A stretch of 64,000 nucleotides of DNA, taken from NCBI GenBank assembly GCA_001510575.1, contig LNGK01000007.1, positions 1,234,151 to 1,298,150 of the forward strand, written 5' to 3'. Of this stretch, positions 12,551 to 23,308 are shown in pieces (the stretch's first letter is position 1; every line of letters starts with the position of its first letter). The stretch is from Knoxdaviesia capensis. Taxonomy: Eukaryota; Ascomycota; Sordariomycetes; Microascales; Gondwanamycetaceae. Made by a program: the position numbers and the translations under genes. Below the pieces are notes generated by a model that saw only the letters and a program-made list of their open reading frames with translations, had not been told where the DNA came from and searched no databases.

Positions 12551-13805
12551 TTAAGCCTGAGGCTCTGTCTGGGCCAGTAAACGATCTCTCCATCCATTGC
12601 AGACTTCTTCAAATCCGCCCACAACTTCACCGCACACAAGGGCACACTCCCGGTTCTGGAGTCGCTCACCCCAGTTACCCCGAGATAACCACTCTTCTCC
12701 TTCTTCTCGGAGTTCCTCCTCCCGGCGCAGCTCCGATACTAACTCCTTTGTACTCTTGAGTCGCCGCGCGGCCGTGATCGTTGTCTGTCGGGACATCTGA
12801 AGTGTATCGGAAACGTAATCCAGGGTTTGGATAAGATCGGCGGTCAGGCCATGGAGCGCTGCCAGGGAGTTATAGGCACTCGCTGATGGTCGAGGCATTG
12901 AATCCGAAAGTGACAACAGGAGAGGAATCAGTGTGTCAATGGTGTCGGGATCCGGTGGTGCTACCAGAGGTGACAGGAGTGGAAATGTCAGGCTGTGCAT
13001 CAGTCGGGTCTGGTGCGTCAAGTGTGTCGCGAGTGCAGTATGTGCCGTGATTAATCTAGAAATTGACAGAGTCAGCAAACTTCGCCCAGGAAGCCCAGAT
13101 GATACTAACTGTAGAGCGATTGACTCACCTTGCAGCTGCCCCTTCGACACCCGCCTGTGAGCTAAGATCTCGGAGACCTTCCGTCACCCTATTAAAGACG
13201 GTATCCGCGGAGCTTCCGTTGCTCTCGACGCCCCTGCGTGCAAGTGACTCTATAGCATCGATCTGGGCCACCAAATTCGGCGGCATGCCTGTCGAGTCCA
13301 AATCCGACTCCGATCCATATTCGCTACCATCGTATTCGCTTCCTGATCTCCGATGCCCTCTCCGTGAAGGAGAAGGTAGGTTAAGGTTGGCATTTCTCGG
13401 TGCCATGGCAGTGCCATCGTTGCTGGTATGGAAGCCAGTCCCGTCGTTTCCTGTTTGTGGATCTGCAACGGGGTCACCACCGTCGGAAAGTTGAATCTGC
13501 GGTGTTTGTTGCGTAAAGTCTTCCTCGTAGTATTCCTCGCCGTCTTCCGATTCTGAAAACGCGTCCGCAAGCTCGTCGGCAAGATTGCCCAACATCGAGG
13601 CACCGCCGCCTGGTGCCCCGCCGCTGCTGAGAACGGTGAGGTCAAAGGCGTCAGGGTTGAAGCTTCCGCGGGTTGGCGTGGAGAGTTCGTTCGTTGCCGT
13701 CTTCGAATGTCGCCGGCCAGCCGAGTAGGGTGAGTCCATTTGGTTGAGAGAGGTATTCCGGGAGTGTACTGGGGAATGCGAAGGCGTGCGATTAGGATCT
13801 GCCAT
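12551..13805 (-). CDS. Uncharacterised Ser/Pro-rich protein with helical C terminus
   Basis: Family not recognised. Two exons, 13805-13129 and 13055-12551, joined inside an Arg codon (AG|A), 393 residues. The intron has a GTGAGT donor and a CTAG acceptor. The start chosen is the ATG at 13805 (MADPNRTPSHSPVHSR). The open frame reaches a little further upstream but without another ATG. Residues 1-70 are rich in Ser/Pro/Thr with several SP and TP sites. A very acidic stretch follows (SESEDGEEYYEEDF), then a Ser/Arg segment with DGSEYGSESDLD, and from about residue 180 a predicted helical region with many Leu and Ala (IDAIESLARRGVE, ALATHLTHQTRLMHSL). The C terminus has a charged helix (ELRREEELREEGEEWL). 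No membrane segment or catalytic motif is seen. It is divergent from NAT3. Confidence 0.75.
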
Positions 13806-14437
13806 CTTGACAGGACTATGGCGAATTAGGGGTTCACTTTTTTGCAGTTGTATGTTTCCAAATTGCTTGCCCCCTTTAGCAGGTGGTGATTTCAAGAAAT
13901 ATCCTACCAGTGGTTCTTGTTTTTTGGGGAAGGGGGATGATCAGTTGAGAATAGAAGAGTGAAACGGTCAACAATTGTTTGCATTACACATGACATTAGA
14001 GGGGCCATGTGTTGTCTGGCCTAAGTACGACATACATCTTCTATTAGAGTAATAGAGAAATAAGCATATAAAAGTTAGGTGAGAGTATAAGTACATATAT
14101 ATGGACTAAATATCTATGGGTTGATAAGTACATATACATAGCCACTGCAATTATGCTAGATAAGTTCATTTAGCTTAGTCACTGGTATAGGGTGGAAGAT
14201 ATATAGAGTCAGAGAAAGGGGAGGAAAAGTCTTTATCTATTTCTTCTATCTATCTACTACTATGTCTTCCAAATATATATATATTGGTGCGAATATATTG
14301 TCAGAACAAACTTTCTTCGTGAAGGTACCCTCTTTGAACCATATCCCCCTAGTTGTGTTTGTATGTGTGTCTTTCTAGAGTCTTAACCTCTGTTAACAAC
14401 TCCTATTCCTATAGTCCCATTCCTGTGGCATATTGTT
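13806..14437. other. Divergent intergenic region
   Basis: Upstream DNA shared by the unrecognised minus-strand gene and NAT3. It contains AT-rich words around 14080-14300. No gene is seen. Confidence 0.6.
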
Positions 14438-15080
14438 ATGGCCACCTTTCGAAGATTCCAGCCTTCAGATCTCAACCAGATCTCAAGATGTAATCTAGAC
14501 AGGCTCACAGAAACATATCATATCAGTTTCTATCTGCAGTATCATGCAAGATGGCCTTCTCTCTTCCAGGTCTGTGAAGATTCCGATGGCAATATCATTG
14601 GCTATAGTAGGTGCTCTCTGATACTATTCCCCTGCTTTTTTAGCCTGACTGCTTACCTGTTATGAATGGTGGTTAGTTATGGGGAAGCTTGAGGAGTCGC
14701 CGGAGGCTTATCAGCACACAGATCACTACCTTCCATGGCATGGGCATATAACCGCCCTGACTGTGGCTCCATCTGCAAGGCGGTTGGGTATAGGCAAGCT
14801 CTTAACTGACCAACTTGAGCAAGCTGCTAGTGATAATGATGCTTGGTTCGTTGATCTCTTTGTCCGTAGGAGCAATGAGCGGGCAATTGCATTTTATAAG
14901 GGTCTCGGCTATAGTGTCTTTAGGGTGGTCCAGGGATATTATGGTGACCATGCAACAGATCCCACGGCCTCTTCAGAGGATGCATTTGATATGAGAAAGC
15001 CTATGAAGAGAGATGGTGACCTAAAACATATTCGAAGTAACGGAGAGAAGTATATTGTCCAACCTGAATATGTCTGGTAG
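14438..15080 (+). CDS. NAT3: N-terminal acetyltransferase NatB catalytic subunit (Naa20/Nat3)
   Basis: GNAT-fold enzyme that acetylates the N terminus of nascent proteins starting Met-Asp, Met-Glu, Met-Asn or Met-Gln. It works with the auxiliary subunit Mdm20/Naa25 at the ribosome. Two exons, 14438-14606 and 14677-15080, 190 residues, the usual family length. The intron (gtaggt...ggttag) splits the codon in IIGYIMGKLEESPE. Landmarks: N terminus MATFRRFQPSDL, the Naa20-specific NLDRLTETYHISFYLQY, the central HITALTVAPSARRLGIGKLL with the acetyl-CoA loop RRLGIG, and AIAFYKGLGYSVFRVVQGYY. The C terminus MRKPMKRD is also typical. Confidence 0.95.
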
Positions 15081-15697
15081 TCAACTACTCCATCATGCTA
15101 ATAAGAAATACGAGAACTTACGTTCCATAAGACTGTCCACACGATAAACCCCAACCCTAACATGATTAGTCACACACAGACTAAAATCTTGCAAGTTAAT
15201 GTAGATATACATGTATGGATGTACCTCCATATGTAAATAAAATACAGCTGATACACCTATAATTGAAGGGATATGTATATGTACAAACTCAGCCCCATGG
15301 TATGCAAGGCAACCAAAAGGCGCATATTTGTTTCCTATTGTAACTAAATAATTTTTCCTCCTTCATCAACAAGTAACCTCATCATATCGCTACATTTTCC
15401 TGGTTGTGGACAACATCAAAGCCAGACCTTTGTACCACTCAGGCATCAAATTTCAATCAAGTTTCTAATATTAACGTGGTTCGTGAGTTTCTCCCCCTTT
15501 TATCAATTACCGGTTTTGTTGTCTGCACTCCCCTATCTTGAACATCCCGTGGATATTCAGGTTCACACACATTGACACCTAGGTCTCCAATTCCATCCTC
15601 CCTACCAACAAAGTATCATTTATCACTATCCATGGCTTGGACCAAGCTTCCCTAAACTGACATTCGGTTCACTCTCTAGAATACTCCGGACCCCAAC
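15081..15697. other. Intergenic region NAT3 / TRA2-like
   Basis: 3' region of NAT3 and promoter of the TRA2-like gene, both on the plus strand. No gene is seen. Confidence 0.6.
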
Positions 15698-16920
15698 ATG
15701 GCTACTACAGCAATGGATTACGAGGCCAACGGAGGCTATGATGGTATGAATGGCATCTTGTCTTCTCCACCTGACACTCGCACTTGCTAATACAACTCCC
15801 AGACGAGGCTCCGCGTTACGACCGTGACCAGCGTAGCGCTTCTCCCCGAGCTGCCAGAGATGATGATGCCGACCGCCGGAGATCCACGTCACCTCCCGGC
15901 AACGCTGGACAGTACGTTCAAAACCTCACCCCCAGTTGACCACCCCATATATGTGCGGTCCAGCTTCGATTGCCCCCTCTACCAGTCCTTTGATTCCACA
16001 TCGAGCAACCAATTGAGCGATTTCTCACCAAAAACAAAAACAACAGGCACAAGGACGATACGCATCGTGATACTGAAGATGGTGCCGTTAACCCTGGATC
16101 CAACCTATTCGTTACCGGTATTCACCCAAAGCTCACTGAGCAAGAGGTCACGCGTCTTTTTGAAAAGTTTGGCGAGGTTGAGAAGTGCCAAATCATGCGC
16201 GACCCTCATACGAAGGAGTCTCGCGGATTTGGGTTCGTCAAAATGACTACCTCCGAACATGCGGACGCTGCCAAGGAAGGACTCCAAGGAGAACCCATCG
16301 AAGGCCGCACTCTGAGCATTGAAAAGGCGCGCCGGGCGCGTCCGAGAACGCCGACGCCTGGCAAATATTTTGGCCCACCTAAAAGAGGCATGCTTCAAGA
16401 TTCAAACCTGCATCCAATACATCGAGAGGCAATTGGCTAACCATTCATTATTTTACCAGCCGATGCCCGTCCTCGATTCAACGAGCGGTATGACGATCGC
16501 CGCCGCGGTGGATATGGGGGTGGTGGTAATTTCAACGGCGGCGGCGGCGGCCGGGATGACCCATACCGATACCGTGGCGGCGGCGGTGGCGGATATGAGC
16601 GCCGCTATGAGGATCGTGGATATGATCGCGGCTATCGCGAAGAACGTGGTGGTTATGAGCGTGGCTATCGCGAGGAGCGAGGCTACGACCGCCGTGATCG
16701 GGATGATGGTTACGGTCGTGGCGAGCGCTACGCCGGTCGTGAGGACCGTGATCGCTATGGTTCTGGCGGCCGGGGAGATGATCGCCGCGGAGGACCCGGA
16801 TACGAATCTCGGGACCGATTTGAGCGCCAGGGAAGCGACCGTGACGGTCCCAGATCCCGGGACCCCCCGGCTTCATCGGCGTATACCGATGCTCCCCGAC
16901 CTGATGCTAGAGAGGCGTAA
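15698..16920 (+). CDS. TRA2-like SR-type RNA-binding protein, with a GC-AG intron
   Basis: One RNA-recognition motif flanked by Arg-rich tails, the layout of transformer-2 splicing regulators. Exons: 15698-15743, 15803-15911, 16047-16387 and 16460-16920, giving 318 residues. The N terminus is Arg/Ser-rich (DRDQRSASPRAARDD). The RRM has RNP2 LFVTGI and RNP1 SRGFGFVKM (about residues 75-150), followed by RRARPRTPTPGKYFGPPKR, the linker typical of TRA2. The last exon is an RGG/GYR-type low-complexity domain. Intron 3 (16388-16459) has no GT donor that keeps the frame. AGAG|GCATGC with CTAAC and ttaccag gives a precise in-frame join. If that intron is retained, translation stops at 16438-16440 and the Gly/Arg tail is lost. 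Confidence 0.9.
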
Positions 16921-18705
16921 GAACGAAACTCCAGGCGTCGAAATTGGAGCAGCCGAACTCTAACCTCATGCGCCGTTTCAAATATAGGTACTAAACAAAT
17001 GCAAGTTCGACTATGCCCCAGAATAACTTGCAGGGGATAGCCAAAGGTTGCACTTGTGCTCGAGTCTACCTCCCTGCGGTAGTATCCAATCATTGCGCTT
17101 CCGGACCGCCTCAATCATCCTAACATTCCCGCTGCTCACGGTTTCACTCCCTTCCCACTCAACACCTTTATTTCATTTTTTTATCCGCTCAGTCTCGTCC
17201 CGTCTCGCTACCTGCAATTTTTTTTGGTGTTTTCTTGTTTTTATTTCATTGTTCACGTTTGGTAACGACAGCAGACAATGAGTTTGGAGATACAACATGG
17301 ATGGCAACACGCTTCTCCCCAAACTGAAGATAATCGCACCCCAAGGACTATGGACACAATGAGTTTTAATTTCGTTCATCCGGCTGTCAAAACCCACATA
17401 GCCTGAATCACCCCTCCTCGAAGCTTTCAAAATTGGACCAGTCGTTTCTTTTTCGGTTTAGACATAACAAAAGCAGACGGATGAACGACCTGTATCAGCA
17501 AATGCTTCTTTTTCTACCAAAACAACCAACTGCCATACGAAATTTGCGTTCCTAAAGTGACATCATATATCGACCTCAGCAACTTGATATCTCATCTCTG
17601 ACAGCAATACCGGCACACCATAGGCATGCTCATCACACTCTGGCCAAGGACTGGCGCCACATCTGCCAGTGGATCGGATAATACCCCCGCCTAGTCATTC
17701 TCGCGATGCAAACCAACTGCGAACCCAATAATCTGAGATAACCACCACACTGTAGTCTCTGTGCGAGACATCTGATTCGAAACAACATCAGCCCGATGCG
17801 GCTAAGAATACGGTGTTCTGACGTGTTAGCTCATCAGAATAGCTCGCTCGGCATTCCATCCTCACCCACTTTACAACACGCTGGGATTGCTGCGGCTCAC
17901 CTGCCTCTCTCTTCCCCTCTCTTTTTTCTTTGTTTTCTTTGCTTTTTCTTTTTCCTCTCGTTATATCTTACCTAGGCCGGTGCCGCTGCACTGCTACACA
18001 GATCTTGGTTGCTGCTATGATACCATGAACCGTCCCTGAACGTCGAGATTCATCGTTGCCTATCGCCTGGTAGGTTTAGCTATAAGGTATGTATGATATA
18101 TACCCTCTGTCGTGTCTTGACATTTGAGAACCATGTTTTCCCCAATATTTTCATGGTTCGAGCTCAGTGGCCCCAAGTGGCGAGATCCGGCTTGTGCTGT
18201 AGGCCATTAATTTTCCTTGTGCGTTTCTAAGTTTTGGTAGTACTTATTACTTTTGAACCTGTCTCAGCGCCATTGAACTCCACGTCAAGGGTTGATTGGG
18301 GTTCCATATAATGTGGTGATGTAGTGCTTGCTCAGTCTCGATATGTAATTCGCGACCGGGAAGGCAATTTCCAAGTACACATATTTTTTTTGGCCCGAAG
18401 TTGAACCCTTCCCCGAAGAGGGCCAATGTGCAAACCGATTGGGAACACCTACGTAAAGGTCGATAGAAATGCGAAGAGCTTACGAACCTCGATACAACTT
18501 TGCAGCGGAGTTTGATGGAGCTGTATGTTACAAATAGAGCCCACCCTTGAACCGTAGAAAGACGCACCGGAAGCCCCGACTTGGTAACTATGGAGCAATT
18601 TGATTTACCTATACATATGTACATACACAGAGACGTCTGCTTGACCCGTAAAAAGACTATCCCATATAAAAAAAACGAGACGATTGCTCTATTCAAGAAC
18701 TTTCC
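16921..18705. other. Convergent intergenic region TRA2-like / NDUFS5
   Basis: About 1.8 kb between convergent genes. The left side is probably the 3' untranslated region of the TRA2-like gene, with pyrimidine-rich tracts near 17100-17260 and 17900-17960. Short open frames exist here, but none shows family features. If NDUFS5 has an extra 3' intron, its end would extend leftward into this region. Confidence 0.55.
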
Positions 18706-19219
18706 TTACTCACCAAGCACCGCCTTTGTGTCGTCATCCTTGTTCAAAAGACCTAGATTTCGGATCTGTCCCGCACTCGGAGCGTTTTCTCGTGGACTTG
18801 TGGCTTCTGCTTTTCGGTATGCCGCCTGGATAGCCTTCACTCTCGCAGCCTAGAAGGGGTTAAACCAAAGGGAGCACAGTTAGCTAACTGCAAAGCACAT
18901 TATCGGGGTGTTGCGTAACGGCGAGTTGAAACCCCCCGGCATACGCATCCTTCCACATACCTCCTTCTTGTGATGCAAACACTCATAGTAATCTTCAAGT
19001 GCCAGCCCACACTTCTTCGCGCCGGTCTTGTCGTCCGGGGATGAATTGACGACATAGCAGGCAAGGACCTCCTGCCAGAAGGGAAAGCACCGGCCGGGAC
19101 CTGCATAGAAACATGGCACAAAAGCGTTAGACGTCGAATATAGACATTGGTATCGCGGGGATAGTCTCGGGTTGAGAAAAAAATGTCATACCGCCGTTGA
19201 GACCGTAGCCGGAGGACAT
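18706..19219 (-). CDS. NDUFS5: Complex I subunit NDUFS5-type (twin CX9C)
   Basis: Small accessory subunit of mitochondrial NADH:ubiquinone oxidoreductase, on the intermembrane-space side. Three exons: 19219-19192, 19100-18961 and 18849-18706, giving about 103 residues, a normal length. Begins MSSGYGLNGGPGRCFPFWQE. The four cysteines form twin CX9C motifs (C14/C24 and C40/C50), the signature of Mia40-imported CHCH proteins. The C terminus is basic and helical (VKAIQAAYRKAE) and ends NKDDDTKAVLGE. The last codons GGT GAG TAA overlap a perfect donor GTGAGT, so a further intron and a different last few residues are possible. The 3' boundary is therefore uncertain while the family is not. Confidence 0.88.
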
Positions 19220-19840
19220 AGTTTCGGCGACCGAATGTGCAATTTATCTCGCTATAAAGATGCCGATTGGATTCGTTTGTGCCTCGGAGCGGTCATAAGA
19301 AAGATATTGGATGGGATTCGATTTCTGTTGCCGTCGGTTCTTGGTTGATGCACTTGAAGATGGCGAGCTCACTATGTTCAAAAGTTAAGACGAGCGAGTA
19401 AAATGAACATTGGACCAGAAGTATACACACATCGTCCTTATCGATAATCGAACTTTCTGTCATCAATGACCTGGACACTATTGGATAGAGTTTAGCCGAC
19501 CAAGCTGACCTTTTTGCTATATCTGTCCCTCCCAAAATATGCTGGAGAAAGGCATTAGCATGGAACAGAGGCTGGCGGACTTCACACAGCTAGCTAGGGA
19601 GGAAGTAAGTACATACCTCCAGACCTACCTAACAAACACATGCCCGCAGAAGCTGAAGATATAAGCTCTTTCTCCTCAACGAAGGGTTTCGGCAAGCTCA
19701 TTCGCGATATTTCTCCCACTGGCAAAAACCCCAACTATTTATGATTTGACCACTTATTATTGCTGTCGTTTATCGTTTTGACCTCGCTTTGAAGATTTCC
19801 CCTCTTTTTCTCGAACTGAACTTCTTGCAATGCCTGCTTC
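19220..19840. other. Divergent intergenic region NDUFS5 / SEC39
   Basis: Shared upstream DNA. It includes a five-codon upstream open frame (including stop) immediately before SEC39, listed separately. No gene is seen. Confidence 0.6.
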
Positions 19841-19844
19841 ATGA
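19830..19844 (+). promoter_or_regulatory. Short upstream ORF overlapping the SEC39 start
   Basis: ATG CCT GCT TCA TGA. The stop codon overlaps the candidate SEC39 start in the arrangement ATGA. If the transcript begins upstream, ribosomes would meet this ATG first and would have to reinitiate or scan past it. It may instead mean that the ATG at 19862 is used. Confidence 0.45.
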
Positions 19845-22807
19845 CTGCAAGCGATTCTAAGATGGGCTTCACTCTCTCTCCAGCAAAACTTGTCCTCTTC
19901 GCTGTCCACTTGGCTTCCATAGGAGATATTGATAACTTCACATCTCTTATCACATGCCATAGTTCCATATTTCGACCAGAGTTGACTCTCAGAATTCTCC
20001 TGTCCTATCTCCCAGAAACTACACCCCCCGACCTTTACATCCCTTTGTTGCAGAGGCTTGAACAAGGTCACAATATATCCCGGGATGAAGGTCAGAGTTT
20101 GGAAGTCCCAGTTCCAAGCCGCCTTCTTTCGATACCGGACGAGGATGCCACGTGGAAAGCGCGCAAACTCCATTTACTGACTCTGCAATGGCGGGAAGCA
20201 CCCGTCGACGTCGGAAGCAACTTGTTAGGCCAGTTTCTCTTACGCCGTGCCTATAGGATAGACGAACAAGCCGGACTTGTTACGGCACTTCCGGGCCTCA
20301 TCTCCCCGTTTCTAAATTACATACCGGCATTGCGCCCTTGGTATGTCTCGTCTGTGCTGCCCCTGTTTCGCCGGAATCACGAGTACTACACAGAACCGAG
20401 CCCGGAGATTTCGCTGGCGGAATTCGAAACAATGCCAAGTTCTGCGGCAATCTCTTTTCTACTATCAAAATCCGGCGACAGCCGAAGCCCGGATTCGTCG
20501 AATATTGGCCGTGATCTGCAGGGTCTTGTGTGCCCATGGCTGCACGACGACAATCGTTTGGACAACCCAGAATCATGGAATGCCTTGTTTGAGTGGATGT
20601 TCTCCCAAGTTAGCCAGAACTGGAGTGTTGTGGTTGATGCGATCAATCAGTGGGGTGGTCCCGCCGATGTGAACTTCGGGGACGAAGGAAGTTCGTGGCA
20701 AGATACGAAAGTCGCAGAAGCTGTTACGGCAAACTATCACCGTTTAGCATTGTCTGTGGCATATTCAATCCCAGAAAGCAACACAGCCGGTTTGGAAGGC
20801 GCCTTTAACCTTACTAGGAAGATATCCCACCTCACAGGCTTCGCGGATTTCCCGGAGACGCTCGAGGAATCTGCCAGTGAATTAAGTGATACTGACATGG
20901 CTTGCCGCGATTTGGTCAAACCGCAAAGTCTGAGTTACTTGAGAAGCACGCTTTTGAATGAGGAGAATCCACTTACTACACCGAATCTTGGAACTGTGAA
21001 CCTCCTCCGTGGATTATGCACGAGCGCCTATATTCTTACGCGCGCTGGACTCTCTGGATTCTCCGTCAAAAGGGTGGCCGATCTGACTTTCCTTCAAGAT
21101 GCTCGAGAGCAGAAAGAAGTGGCTACTCAGTTTCTCCAGGCTTCTGCCTCTCGAGCGACCGTGGCAAAAAACGACGAAAAGCTTTGGGTTTCGTGCATGA
21201 GGGAACTCTCATGGCTTCGATCATTTGGCGTTTTCAGCCAGGTCGCCAATCAATGGCCCGAGACAGAGTTTCTCACATTGCTACTAACAAATTCTTGTAA
21301 GTTATAAGCTAGGGCTTCTTCCCTCTTGGTTTCGCACTGCGTTCTAACTGGCTTTTCTTGCAGGCTATTCGCTTGCCCGATTGATATATGAGGACTCACC
21401 AGAGAAGCCACTTGATGTTGAGACACTCCGTCAAACCATCTGTAACGTGGCAATGTCCTCTTATGATAATGCATCGAACCCGAATAGAAATCGTGGGGGG
21501 CTAAAGAAATGCGCCGAGATGTAAGTTGTGCCCTGTTCCCCGACTGAGATACATAAACTGACTTACTAACCGGTATGACGTGAAGCATGCACACCTTTCC
21601 GAAATCGCTCCCTCGAAACCATCCAAAGTCGATTCAGATGGAGGCATTGCTAAGGGCAACTCATTCTCTTGGAGACTATCGGCTGGTGTTAAGACAGGGC
21701 GAGCCTTTCAGTCCAGTGTTCCTACGAGTACATTCTGATCCCGTTGGAATCATTGAAAAGATTCTCGATCAAAATCAGACCGCGTATACCAGACTTCAAG
21801 ATCTGGCTGAAATCAGCGCCAATATTGTTCGTGCCGGGCTGGGGAGGCATGCGTCATCCGATGGCAAACATACCCTAGGACGAACTGACTCCCAAGCACT
21901 TGACACAGCACACCTAGCCGACGAGATAGAATTGGCAGAGAGCCGTGTCACTGGCATGTGCGTGGAGGCTGCCTTGAGAGAAGACGATTTTGAAACTGCC
22001 TTTTCATATGTGGTAAATCGCCTGGGCTCCTCTTCCGACGTGCCCGGACATGACTCTTCATCAGACCAATGGTCCTGGCGAGCTGCTTTCTCTGCTGGCC
22101 AATACGTCCGAAATGCCAAGTCGACACGACCTTCACATCTAGGCACCACCAGTGGTAACCCAGACGTCAGGCATCTGGAGCAACGGCTGGAGTGCCTCTC
22201 GACAGCTCTTCGCATAGCACCCCCCTCAGAGCTGCAAAAAATTCTCCAAGCTTTCCGAAAATGCGAGGAACAGCTGGACGTCATGCTGCGATTGGAAGCA
22301 GAATCTGACGAAGCTTGGGATACTGCCGGCGATATATCAATTCCCGGGGCCTTTAATGCGCCTGACCGGACCGCCCCCCGATCGGCAGCCGTGTCTGGGC
22401 CTCGCGTAGGACCCCAGGATCCTACTCGAGAGGCCATTGCGCCATCTTTGAGCCGACAATCCAGCAGCGCTTCTGAGCCACGTAATGTCCACGATGACGA
22501 CAGCCCCATGTCTCTTTTCGACCTTTCCCGGGCTACAGCTCGCGTGGCTACTCGGAACTTCTCAGCGTTGTCCAATTTGCGCTCGGTTACAGGAACCCCT
22601 CCCAACCTTCTTGGTGCGGCCCAGTCATCACTCAGCAGTGGTAGCGCCCGCAGTAGTCTTGAACTCGACCGGAGCCAGGAGGGCGTCGGGGCTACAGGGC
22701 GGGCAAGGCGCAGAGACCAGCTTCGTGAGGCTGCAATGGGAACTCTGGTGTCTGGTGTTGGGTGGTTGGTGGGAGCACCAGCTCCGCAACGGGACGATTC
22801 ATCGTGA
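19841..22807 (+). CDS. SEC39: Sec39-domain protein (Dsl1 tether complex)
   Basis: Sec39 is a helical subunit of the Dsl1 tether, which receives COPI vesicles at the ER and controls Golgi-to-ER retrieval. Three exons: 19841-21296, 21364-21520 and 21586-22807, joined within codons, 944 residues. The Sec39 domain starts near LSPAKLVLFAVHLASIGDID and runs through about residue 650, all alpha-helical with no catalytic motif. The C-terminal 200 residues are Ser/Pro-rich (DRTAPRSAAVSGPRVGPQDP) and probably disordered. Two in-frame ATGs compete (19841 and 19862). I give the first. The gene is convergent with AP-1 gamma. The assignment comes from the N-terminal pattern and length, so it is a little less secure than for its neighbours. 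Confidence 0.8.
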
Positions 22808-23308
22808 TTCTTATTTTAGTCGTCTTGCACTTGTGTGGTGTGATAAAGTCCCAGGTCAGGAGCTTAAGAATATCTTCAGATCCTAATATAACGCACTGTG
22901 GCGAAGATTCTACCAAGCGATCATGAAGGCTTGAGAACCATCTGCATGCAATCACCCGTGTGTCGCATTTGCATTGACATCGCATGGCCGGAAACAGAGT
23001 AAATGCGTAAAGTGTGTTAAGTTGCAGTGAAGGTATGGAAGTAAGTACATCAGAAGTGATATTGTCTCAAAAAAAGACTGTATCATTTTCCAAACTTTTT
23101 TCCTTCATCCTGAGCAGGGCATTCACAAGCCCAACAAGCACAGGTTCAATAGAAAACAGAAAGGCCACGCCATTATGAAAGAAAGCAAAAGGCAAAGCAA
23201 AAGAGGTCTCCATTTTCAATCATCTACAACTCCAAACACGGTTCTAGTTGATTAATAACAAGAAAAAAAAAAAGAGCCAGAAATTGGTGACAAACAGGTG
23301 GTGGGTGA
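22808..23308. other. Convergent intergenic region SEC39 / APL4
   Basis: 3' untranslated regions of two convergent genes. No gene is seen. Confidence 0.65.

Noticed and set aside
18247..18696. 149-codon minus-strand frame left of NDUFS5
   Set aside because: No family features, no good start. At best its right part could be a 3' exon of NDUFS5.
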